Assembly: GCA_029339195.1 (NCBI GenBank)
Contig: JAPTJF010000219.1
Span: 1-64,000, forward strand
Origin: Micractinium sp. NFX-FRZ
Taxonomy: Eukaryota > Chlorophyta > Trebouxiophyceae > Chlorellales > Chlorellaceae
Direction of reading: 5' to 3'
Length of the DNA stretch: 64,000 nt
The translations under genes were made by a program, and so were the position numbers. Below are positions 55,032 to 64,000 of this stretch, in pieces. The notes beneath the pieces are model-generated. The model saw only the letters and a program-made list of their open reading frames with translations. It had not been told where the DNA came from and searched no databases. Positions within the stretch are counted from its first letter, which is position 1. Each line of letters begins with the position of its first letter.

Positions 55032-56661
55032 AGGCGGCTCCTAGGGCTGGGAGGGGCCGCTAAGAAGGAGCTGCAAGCACCTTGGCCAAGATTTCGTGGC
55101 CGCCACTGAATGACGGGCTAAGACGCCAGGGGTAGTAGGCTGCACCGCCTTGACGGTTGTCGGAGGCGCCCCGAAAGGCTGCGCACACAGCCGGTGCGGC
55201 TCTCAACCGCTGCGCAAAGCTCAAAACCTCGTGAAGAACCAGAATCGCGGCCTCGAACGTGGGAATGGTGTTTGTGGGGCGACACGGGAGCCCGCGAGTT
55301 TGAAGGGCTGCGCTGCGCTGCACTGCGCTGCGCAACGTCAGCACAGCGGGTGGCAGCGGCGGCCGGCAGCTCTACTTGCCAAGCATCCTCCACTCACTGG
55401 AACTTCCGCCTGCATGGCACCCTATCATCAGCAATGAGACATTCTTACAGTTTGTGTCTCACGTGACTATCCGGAGAGAGGTTGTCGCCTCGGCTGCAAG
55501 CCGCAAGACTTGCGCCGCAAGTCGGCGACCCACCTGCGCCCTGCAAGCAGCCTATGCACCCTGGTCTCACCCTTGAGCGGAATGAAGATCATGTCTTTCC
55601 TGGCCATCCGTGTAAGATCCATTGGCATCAAGAATACCTTTTGCAGTGCCGCTGTCAAACGCGGAGAGATGTTTTTGTCGACAGCAGTGCTATGGTGAAC
55701 ATGTGGTGGGCAAGACCAACAGACGGCGTGCTCCCCGTGGTCTGAGGCTTGAGCACGGCTTGGCATCCCAGTCGGCCACGCCCAACGAGAAGTGACAAGC
55801 GTGGCTCAGCCGTGCATCTACGCTGACGTGTCACTCCTGCCTTGGCTCAGTGTGCCGAGGCAAACCCAGCAGTGCCGTAAGAGTGAACAGGCCCCGGCCC
55901 TGTGCTAGTTGCCCATCAAACTAGTGCATTTCTGGATAATTGGTAGGCTGTGCGCCTGCCAGCCCCACAAGAATGCAGCTGCTTCTGCCTCCGGGGGCCG
56001 CCGCCGCCTGACCGCCGCACCGGTACAGGGCACCCATATATTCACCGACCCTCCTCCACGGCAGTCATAGCAACACTGACAGCCCTTAAGGCGTTGGGAG
56101 AGGCGGAAACATCACGTGCCGCACGTGAAGCCAATTAGGCATCGCTGGCACTCGGCTGAGATCCTGCAGGACCGCATGCGCGACAACAGTCGCCATGTTC
56201 AGGGCGTGAACATCTTACGCTACAATTGTGCAGCGCTGGCGCACCCCTGCAACAGCTTCAGCTCTGGGCAGCGAGGCGGAAGTGCTCGACTCACCCGGCT
56301 CAGCAACTCCCGGCCCCCTTTGACACCCAGGGAGGTCTGGTATCCGTGTAGGGCTCCTGCCGGCGGCCTGCGCCCACTGGACCCCTCCGCAGCCGCCAGC
56401 CCGTCGGCCTGAGCTGCAGAAGGGCCACCTTGCTCCTGCGTCGCGCTTTGCGCGGCCTGTTAGCATGTGCTAGGCTGCCGCAGCGCACCTAAAGGTGAGC
56501 GCGCGCGCCGAAAACTGGGCTCCTCAGCCTGCCAGCCGCCTGCTGCCGCCCCGCCCCATTGCCGGGCGCACCCCTCAGGCGGCCCAGCCCCCGTGCTGTT
56601 GCCCCTCTTTCCGATCACTGCTGTGTGCACGCCACCCACTACCTCAGGCAGTGGCGCCGCA
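55032..56661. other. divergent intergenic region, 1.63 kb, between the PP2-A10-like gene and the kinase gene
   Basis: Holds both promoters. The right part (about 55400-56250) is less GC-rich. A CTGCGCTGCACTGCGCTGCG repeat lies near 55310-55335. Small open frames exist on both strands but none has splice or family support. Confidence 0.4.
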
Positions 56662-59600
56662 ATGGGGTGCTGTGTGTGCGGGTCAGAAGATTTTGATGAG
56701 GGGTGGCAGCGGTGGGACGACCACCCCGCGCGGCGGCAGTGGCACGTGATCAAAGACCTGGGCTCAGGGGCCATGGCACAGGTGGGGGGGTCCAGTTGAT
56801 GCCTTGGAAGCCGACTTCTAATGCGGGTGCTGGGAGTGCGGCAAGCGCGGGCAGGCCAGCTGAAGCAAGCACTGCCATAGGAGGGTGCTGAGTCGCCCCC
56901 GCTGGTTTGCATGTTGCACCTCCCGGCACGCCGCTGCCTGCTGGATTCCTTGCCGTCACTCCCTGCCTGCCTGCGCACGCCGCTGCTGCCGCACTTGCAG
57001 GTGGTGCTGGCGCAGCACCGCGAGAGCGGGGAGATGGCGGCTTTGAAGGTGGTGTGGCTGCAGAGCCCGGCGGTGATTGACGACCCGGAGCACCTCGCGC
57101 TGCTGCAGCGGTGCGCACGCGGGAGGCTGCCACGTGGGCTGCCGCTCCCGCTGCTCCTGCTGTTTTCTGAGGGACGCATGCGCTGCCACCACCTGATGTT
57201 TCTGCGCTTGTGTTCGTGCACGGCGCACCCAATCAGGCATTTGACAGGCTGTCGTGTGCTGTCCATCTGGCCTATTGCCCCACCCCCCCCATGCACGGCG
57301 TCTGATGTGCTCTCAGCGCTTGCCAACCCGACAGGCTTACTGAAGGGCCTCTCACCCCACCCAACATGTGCACCTCGTCTCGTGGTCTGTACACTTGTTA
57401 CTTACTTCATACAAGCAGTTGGACCTGCTGTCCATGCTGCCCCCGGCGCTGCCCCACAGCGTGCTCATGATGATGCGCGCCTCTCTGCTCACGCCCCGTG
57501 ATGCTGTGCAGGGAGTCGGACCTGCTGTCCATGCTGGACCACCCCAACGTCGTGGAGTGCAAAGACGTCGTGCGCTCGCCCAAGCAGCTCGTCATCGTGC
57601 TCGAGTGGCTGCGGTGAGTGAGCGATGGCATGTGCCGGGTGCATCAGGCACCAGGGATGTTCGGATGCTGCCGTGTGGAGCTATTGGTGGCGCGAGCCTG
57701 GTGCATCAGTAGCAAAGGATGTTAGATGCTGGTCGGTCGCCTGCTTGAGCCGCGGCTGCGGTACAGCATCTATGCTGCATGTTCTTGTGCTTGCTGCTGG
57801 CTTCTTTCTTGCCCACTTGCAGCCAGCGGCGGCCAGGCGATTGCCTGCCTGGACGAGCTGGGCCCGCACTGCAGCGCCCTCCACGCATGTGTTGTGGTCC
57901 TTGCTTCTTGAAACACACACCCACACGCCACCCCCTGTGCCTGCCTGCAGCGGCGGCCAAGTGATTGACCGCCTGCACGAGCTGGGCCTGCAGTACAGCG
58001 AGCAGCAGGCGGCGGCCATCTTTGTGCAGGCGGCAGAGGCGGTGGCGCACCTTCACGAGTACCGAGTGCTGCACAGGTGGGCCTGGGCGGGCGGAGGTGC
58101 ACGCTCTTCTGGAGAGGTGCACACGGACAGTGCGGATGGGGGCGCCACTTCTAATCCAGCAAATTGACCTTGCTCCTTGTTAAGTTTACCAGCACCTGCG
58201 GGCCTGCGCTGAGGCATCGGCGGAGGCCAAGGCAACGCTCTCCAGTCAGGCTCATGCCACTTGATTTCTGTGGCGTCACTAGTACCATGCGCGTGTCCCT
58301 ATCAGTGTTCCCATGACGGTTCCTACTAGATCGTTCACATCACGAGTGTTCCACATCTCTGTTGCAGGGACATCAAGCCGGAGAATGTCATGTTTGCCGA
58401 GCCGCCCGCAGAGGCCAAGGCGGCGCCCCTCACAGCGGCGCAGCTGCAGGCGGGGCGGCCAGCGGCCGCGGCGGGCAAGGGCGGGCAGAAGGCGGGGGGG
58501 CAGAAGATGCCGGTGGTGAAGCTTGTGGACCTAGGGATGGCCTGCCTCTATGACCCGGCAAAGCCAGTGACAGGTGGGGCGGGTGGGCGGCCCGGCTGAG
58601 GTGGCTGCTGCGAGGTGCGGGCAGTAAGCTGGAGTGGCAGGGAGGGCAGCGTGAGGGGGGCCCAGGAGGCTGCGAGGGGCGTGGCGAGCGTGGGTACGTT
58701 TTGCTGGTTTGAGGAGAGGGTGCCTGTGAGTGAAGCTGCGGTGTGAGGCTGGTTGGTGTGGGAAGATGCTGTGCCGGGTGGCAGGGCAGGTGGGGGGGAG
58801 TCGAGGGGTGGACGAGGGTGGATGAGCTTGGAGGGTTGAAGGGCACGGGGTGGGGCGGGGCGCACAGCATGCGGGTTCACGGTTGCCCTCGCCCTCGGCG
58901 CAGCACAGCCCCCCGTGCCGCTCCCCACCCGGCATTGGTGTGCTGCCATGGCAGCCGCCGGCCAGCCCTGCCCTGTGTCAAACTGCCTGCGACCTGCCGT
59001 CATCCGTCCTCCACCCTGCCCCCCTTTTCAACAACCTGCTTTCCGTGCATCCGTGTGCCAACGTGCAGGCCCCCTGGGCTCACCCGGCTTTGTGGCCCCA
59101 GAGATCATTGCGGGCGCCCCCCACGGCCCGCCCATGGACGTCTTTAGCCTGGGTGTCCTCCTCTTCATCATGCTGGTGTGTGGCCAGTATGTGTGACCAG
59201 TGTGTGTGAAGTAGTGTGTCTATGTGCATGCGTGTGTGTGCTGTTGAGGGATGTGCTCGTCGGCACCATGCTAGTGCGCCCGCATGGGTGTGTACGCGCG
59301 CGTGTGTGCGTTGGGTGCCGGGTGCCGGGTTCTGCTGTTCACCATCAAGCATCAACACGAGAGAGCTTAACACCTGCACCACCGCCTGCCCTGATGCACC
59401 TGCAATGTGCCCACCCTTCATGTGTGTGTGTGTGTGTGTGCTCTGCAGGTGGGGCGCAAGCCCTTCAACATCAAGGAAAGCGAGAACCTGCGGTACGCGC
59501 TGACGCCGCTGCCCGAGGCGCCCGGCCTCAAAGACCCACGGTGAGGATACGTGCTCTGGGCTGCTGCTTTGGGGGTTATGCATCCTGGTTCTCGGAAACA

Positions 59601-62600
59601 AATCGCATGCGGGTGGGTGGGGTTCGGAGCCCTGCTGTGCTGTGCTGTGCTGTGCTGTGCTGTGCTGTGCTGTGCTGCTGCTTTCTGGGGTGTTCAGCCT
59701 GATGGCCGCAAACACAGCGCACTCGGTGGGGGTTGGTGGGGGGCGCGCGGTGGTGTCGCAAGGCGAGGCACACACACAGTGGGCGGTGTTGTGGTCGAGG
59801 TGCCGTGACTGGCAGGGTGGGCCGGGGCCTGGGAGCGGATGCTGGCGGGCCTACTTGCTTACCCGCACCACATTTCACCCTGTCTCATGTGCCTGACCTT
59901 CCCTGCCCCTGCAGCTGGCTGGACCTCTCCCCCGACGCCAAGCACCTGCTCATGGGCATGCTGGCCTACGACCCGGCCCGCCGCCTCACCATGCAGCAGG
60001 TGCGTCGTGCAGCAAGCCACACCCGTGGCCGTCCCGTGGGCTGCCTGCTCCTGGCCTGGCTGACGCCTGGATTGGTTGCCCTGCTCTGAATCTGAACGCT
60101 CTCCTGTGTGTGTCTCACCTGACTGCTCTCATGCCCGGCCATCCTCTTGCAACGTACTTGGGCCCAGCTGTGCGCCGCCCCCAAACCCTGTCTAACCCCT
60201 CCTCCCCCCCCCCCCGCGCACCCCCTCATCCCGCTCCCCCCGCTCCCCCCCGTTGCAGGTGCTGGAGCACGAGTGGGTGGTGAGCCGCGGCGGCATCCTG
60301 CCGCGCCCGCTGGGGCGGGACGTGGTGTATGGCGCCGCCACGGTGGCATCCATCCGCCGGCTGCGCAACCTGTGCGGAGGTGCGGCTGGCTGCCTGTGGA
60401 TTCAAGGGGTGTCTGCCTGGTCTTCATAGTGCCCACGGCAGTATTGCTGGCCTGCTGCAGAGCGGGGTGCCGAGCGGGAGGCGAGGGGGTGCGCCAAGGG
60501 GCTGGCCACCCAATGACTCTGTCGCTAACCCCTGCCCCCCGCCCTCCCCACACCACTCACACCATGCGTGCCCGCCTTTGCCTGCCATTCCCATGCCCTC
60601 CCCCCCTTCTGTGCAGGCGTGGTGGCGTTCAACCGTGCGGCGGCGGCGTCGGGCGCCGCCAAAGCGGACGGCAAGGCTGGCAGCAAGTCTGCCGAGGGCA
60701 GCCAAAAGGTGGCCATGCCGGGCGACAGCGCAAAAGACGCCTACCTGCGCCGCCTCAAGCAGTCCCAGAGGTGGGCACGAGTTGGGCTGTAGGGCGGTGC
60801 TGGGCATGCTGTGCAGCGCTGCGCGTGGCACGCCGGGGAGAGCGATGCACCCGAGAGGGGCGGTTGCTGCGTGCGCTCAGAGGGGTGCCTGGCTGCTGGG
60901 TTTGCTGCAAACATCGGGCGGGCCTGCTGCTATCGTTGGTGCCTCCTTGCCCGCCCCTCTGCCCGCCTGCCCGCCTTGTCACCTGTCTGCCCTGCCTGCC
61001 CGCCTCCCCACCTGACCACCCGTCTGCCACATGTGCCTGTCTGCCGGCCTGCCCACCCTATTTGCCATGGCTCCGCTCCCTCCCGCAGGCTTGACGCCAG
61101 CTCGCGGCGGGGCAACGCGATGCACCGCTTTGCCACGAGCCTGGCCAGCAGCGCGTATGCACGCACGCACGACGCGGGCGGGTCCATCAACCCTTCAGGC
61201 ACGCCCCGCCCTGCCTGCTATTGCCTGCTACCCGGGGTGCAAAAGTCAACGTGTCATACTGTGCCTCAAGGCTCTTTGCCTGCCCGCCTTGCCTGACTGG
61301 CACTGTGCTGTAGGCATTGCATGCCATGCAAGCGTGTGCCTGCCCGTCTCCCTGCCGTGCCGCGTCCCCCTCCCGGGCCCTGCCCGCCTCACCCCGCCCC
61401 TCCCACCCTGCCCCGCCTGCCATGCAGCCGACATCAGCAACCGGGCCGGCCGGGCCTTCTTTGCAGGGGCCGATGCCGCGGGTGCAGGCGCACAGGCGGA
61501 GGGCAGCGTCAGCGCTCGGAAGCTGGGCGGGCTGGGGGGCCTGGGCTGGAGGCGGGGCTCCTCCCAAGGGGCGCGCATGGGCGGCTCTGTGCGCGGCGGC
61601 TCGCTCCATGGGTGGGTGCCCTGGGTGATGCTTCCATGGGTGGTGGGAGGGAGGGGTTGGCTGGCTAATCATGCACGTACACATGGGGCCCGAGCCAGTT
61701 CCAGTGCTGTCCATGTGTGGGAGTGGCGCCACGCAAGCCTGCCAGCCTGGCATGATTCGGCAGCAGCCTTCCCGTGTGGGGTTGCATCTCTATACAGAGG
61801 CCGCTGGCTACCACCCCTGCCTGCCTGCCCCACCTCCCCGCCTCCCGTCCTTGACCCCAGCAGGCAGCAAGCCGACCCGTCCTCCTCCCGCCGAAACCGG
61901 TTCAACGCGCTGCCCAACGGCATGCCCCGCGCCGGCACGACCATCATGCTGAGGTGAGCACAGTGGACAGGGCGGGGATGGTGGCCTGGGGAGCCAGGAA
62001 GATGTAGAGGTCAGAGGAGCGGGCAGGGTGAGCGCTGAACCGCTGCCTCACACGCTACGCCGCTGCTGTTGCTGCTGCTGCTGCCTGCCGCCGTACACGC
62101 TGCTGACTGCTGCGCTCGTGTCATAACCCACCACACTGGCTGCGGCGACGTGAACGGAGCCTCCCGCCGCCGCCGCTGCTGCTGCTGCTGCTGCTGCTCT
62201 ACACTCACTACTGCCGCCACTGTCGTCCTGGTTCCGCGTCCTCTGTTCCCTGTTGCTGCAGCGAGATGGACCGCGCCTCCAGCCGCTCGCTGAGCCGGAA
62301 GGGCAGCGGGCGGGGCGCGCCCTTGGACCCCTGGGGCGCCCAGCCGGCGCCGCAGCAGGAGGGCAGCACACGTGGCGGGGAGGCGGGCCTGCAGCGCCGC
62401 CCAAGCACGCTGCAGCTGCTGGGTGCCGCGGCGAGGGCGTACATCGACGCCAGCACGCACGGCAGCCGGCGGGGCGGCACGGCATTTGCTGCCGCCGCCG
62501 CAGCCGCAGCCGCTGCTGCGGGCAACAGCAGCGGCAGCGGGGGCAGCAGCGCACTTCGGCAGGTCGCTGATGATAGCAGTGTCGGCCGGCGGCAGCGCCA

Positions 62601-63649
62601 GCAGCAGCAGCAGCAGCAGCTGGGGGCAGGGCCGGCAGGGCTGCCGCAGCAGCTGAAGGCCGTTTTGGACAGCAGCGGGGAGAGCGGCAGCGGCAGCGCC
62701 GAGAACGGCAGCAGGCACAGCAGCGCGGGGGCGCCGGGCGACGAGGAGGGCCGGCGGCGGGGGGGCCTGGCGGTGGGCAGCAGCAGCGTGGGCGCCGCCC
62801 GCAGCAGCTGCGACAGCCTGCGCACCCCGCTGAGCGGCTCCGGCAGCCTGCGCACGGCGCAGCCGCCCTCGCCGCTGCCCGCGGGCAGCGCGGGCGCACC
62901 GCTCCTGGCGCCCCTCTCGCCCGCAGCCTCCACCGCCCCGCCCAGCGCGGCTGGCGGCAGCTCTTCTGGCCAGCGCAGCATGGACCGCCAGCTGGCAGAT
63001 GCCCTGCAGCGTGCCTGCTCGCCTCCCCCTTCCGGCGGCGGTGCCGCCCCCTCCGGGCAGCGCAGCTTTGATGTGCCGGACAAGCTGCTGCAGGGGCTGA
63101 GGCCCCATGTGGTGGTCAAGCGCAAGAGCCTGGACAATCCAATGCTGCCAGGTGGGCTGTTTGGGCACGGTTTGGTCACGCTGCGCGTGTTCGGGTGTTT
63201 GGGTGGGTGGGCGGCTGGCAGGGGAGGAAACCTGCATGCGCCCAGGGTTGCACTGTGTTGCGTTGTGTTTGGGGAAGAGAGGTGCCACAGCCGGTGAGGC
63301 GTGATGCAGCACGGTAGCAGCATGGCTAAGCACCCCGGGTGTAATTGCCTTCACTCAGCCCACACTGCCGTGGCGTACATTACTGTGCCAAACACCCTCG
63401 CCTGGCCCGCTCGGCCCCAACCTACCTGTGCCCCGCCCTCCCCGCGCCAACCGCCCCCGCGCCAACCTTGCCTTGCTTGCAGGCTTTGCCGCCGCCGCCG
63501 CTGCCGCCGCAGCGTCGCCGCCCTCTGGGCGCACTTGGACCGAGATGCAGGCTGTGCTCAAGAAGGAGCAGACGCCGCGCACGAGCAGGGAGGGCACCAC
63601 CAGCGGCACCCCCGCCACACGTGTGGTGCGCATCAAGCCCCTCCAGTGA
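56662..63649 (+). CDS. Ser/Thr protein kinase with acylatable N-terminus and long Ser-rich tail, 887 aa
   Basis: Fifteen exons total 2664 bp in frame: 56662-56781, 57001-57110, 57512-57613, 57951-58076, 58368-58573, 59069-59175, 59449-59540, 59915-59999, 60259-60379, 60617-60770, 61089-61198, 61428-61611, 61864-61953, 62262-63151, 63483-63649. The kinase domain spans about residues 30-290: LGSGAMAQVVLA (Gly loop), AALKVV (Lys), ESDLLSMLDHPNVV (helix C Glu), HRDIKPENV (catalytic loop, about 152-159), DLGMA (in place of DFG), GSPGFVAPEI and DVFSLGVLLFIML. It is CAMK-like with a roughly 30-residue insert (Ala/Lys/Gln) between the catalytic loop and DLG. The MGCCVCG start fits N-myristoylation and palmitoylation, hence membrane attachment. 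The C-terminal 500 residues are Ser/Arg/Gly/Gln-rich and probably disordered. There are no EF-hands. Introns 2 and 3 carry echoes of exon edges; intron 11 has a GC donor. Confidence 0.9.
57421..57439 (+). repeat. exon echo: copy of the 5' edge of kinase exon 57512-57613
   Basis: Nineteen identical bases with 57518-57536 (coding DLLSML), preceded here by an AG. It lies about 100 bp upstream of the real exon. Confidence 0.75.
57822..57880 (+). repeat. exon echo: decayed copy of the 5' edge of kinase exon 57951-58076
   Basis: Aligns with the start of the exon. Translated it gives SGGQAIACLDELG beside SGGQVIDRLHELG, with a preceding acceptor-like AG. It lies about 120 bp upstream. Confidence 0.8.
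59632..59678. repeat. (CTGTG)n pentanucleotide repeat, about 9 units, kinase intron
   Basis: Simple tandem repeat in the intron after exon 59449-59540. A short (TG)n run also occurs at about 59421-59440. Confidence 0.95.
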
Positions 63650-64000
63650 ACGCCCCTCCAATGAAAGTTGGACTGGAAACCAGTGCAGTAGGGCAGCTGA
63701 TGTGATGTGGCGCCAAGTGAGGAAGCCAGCCTGGCTGGCCGGCGCTCGATCGTGGCAGCGTGGCATGCTGTGCCTGCTGCCCTTCCCAGCCTCGCTCTCC
63801 CCCGCGTTTGTCAGGCATGCACGCCTTGTGCTGCTGGCCTCTCCCAGCCTCCACCCTCCCTCCCAGCTCCCCGCCTTTTCGTGTCCACACCCGGAAGCAT
63901 TGCAGTTCTTTCCACCTAAGAACAGCCCTCATAAACCCACATGACCTCCCGCCTGCTTTCATGCAGCACCTCTCGATTTTACCCCCAGCCCCTGCGACTG
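63650..64000. other. 3' flank of the kinase gene to the right edge
   Basis: Pyrimidine-rich 3' untranslated region and spacer. I see no TGTAA and no new gene. Confidence 0.4.

Noticed and set aside
55467..55766. Minus-strand open frame with less biased residues (ARKDMIFIPLKGE)
   Set aside because: No start context, splice partner or family; it could be an old relic, but support is too thin to annotate.
59080..59896. TG-rich and CTGTG-rich stretch as a possible Z-DNA or regulatory element
   Set aside because: Simple repeats in introns with no further support; listed only as microsatellite.

Overview
The window looks like nuclear DNA of a GC-rich unicellular green alga, probably a chlorophyte of the Chlorella/trebouxiophyte kind. 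The reasons are dense short introns (about 100 in 64 kb), Ala/Gln/Ser/Gly-rich reading frames, TGTAA-type poly(A) signals, and several plant-type proteins: a fused SbcD-SbcC nuclease, an ICME-like methylesterase and a PHLOEM PROTEIN 2-LIKE A10 relative. No rRNA, tRNA, CRISPR, virus or intact transposon was seen. I built the gene models by hand from open frames, splice sites and phase continuity. For ten genes the exon lengths sum to a whole number of codons ending in a stop.

Layout, left to right. 1-2695 (-): the 5' part of an unknown zinc-ribbon-like gene running off the left edge. 3199-4675 (+): a small unknown protein, divergent from the first. 5624-10007 (+): a large low-complexity protein with a FAM161/UPF0564-like segment. 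10275-20885 (-): a 23-exon SbcD-SbcC fusion (Mre11/Rad50-type nuclease-ATPase), probably organellar. 21183-21771 (+): a ubiquitin-like protein whose first exon is just the ATG, divergent from SbcCD. 22931-29083 (+): a 15-exon protein of unknown function. 30350-32683 (+): a penta-EF-hand calcium-binding protein. About 33650-35417 (+): a Cys-rich modular protein with a probable 1-bp frameshift. 36832-47063 (-): three tandem paralogues of a secreted Cys-rich family, all ending in the same six residues. 47810-51889 (-): ICME-like methylesterase. 52428-55031 (-): PP2-A10-like membrane protein. 56662-63649 (+): a protein kinase with an acylatable N-terminus and a long Ser-rich tail.

The genes do not form one pathway. 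They read as an ordinary gene-dense algal segment with DNA repair/organelle genome maintenance (SbcCD), calcium and kinase signalling (PEF, kinase), prenyl-protein processing (ICME) and cell-surface or secreted Cys-rich proteins (four genes).

The most unusual signals are these. (i) In at least five genes, introns carry decayed partial copies of the adjacent exon edge together with its splice site ('exon echoes'). (ii) A tandem Cys-rich secreted family appears undescribed and is built of one Cys module per exon, with an invariant C-terminus. (iii) GC-AG introns seem enriched, about 7 of about 103, four of them in the SbcCD gene.
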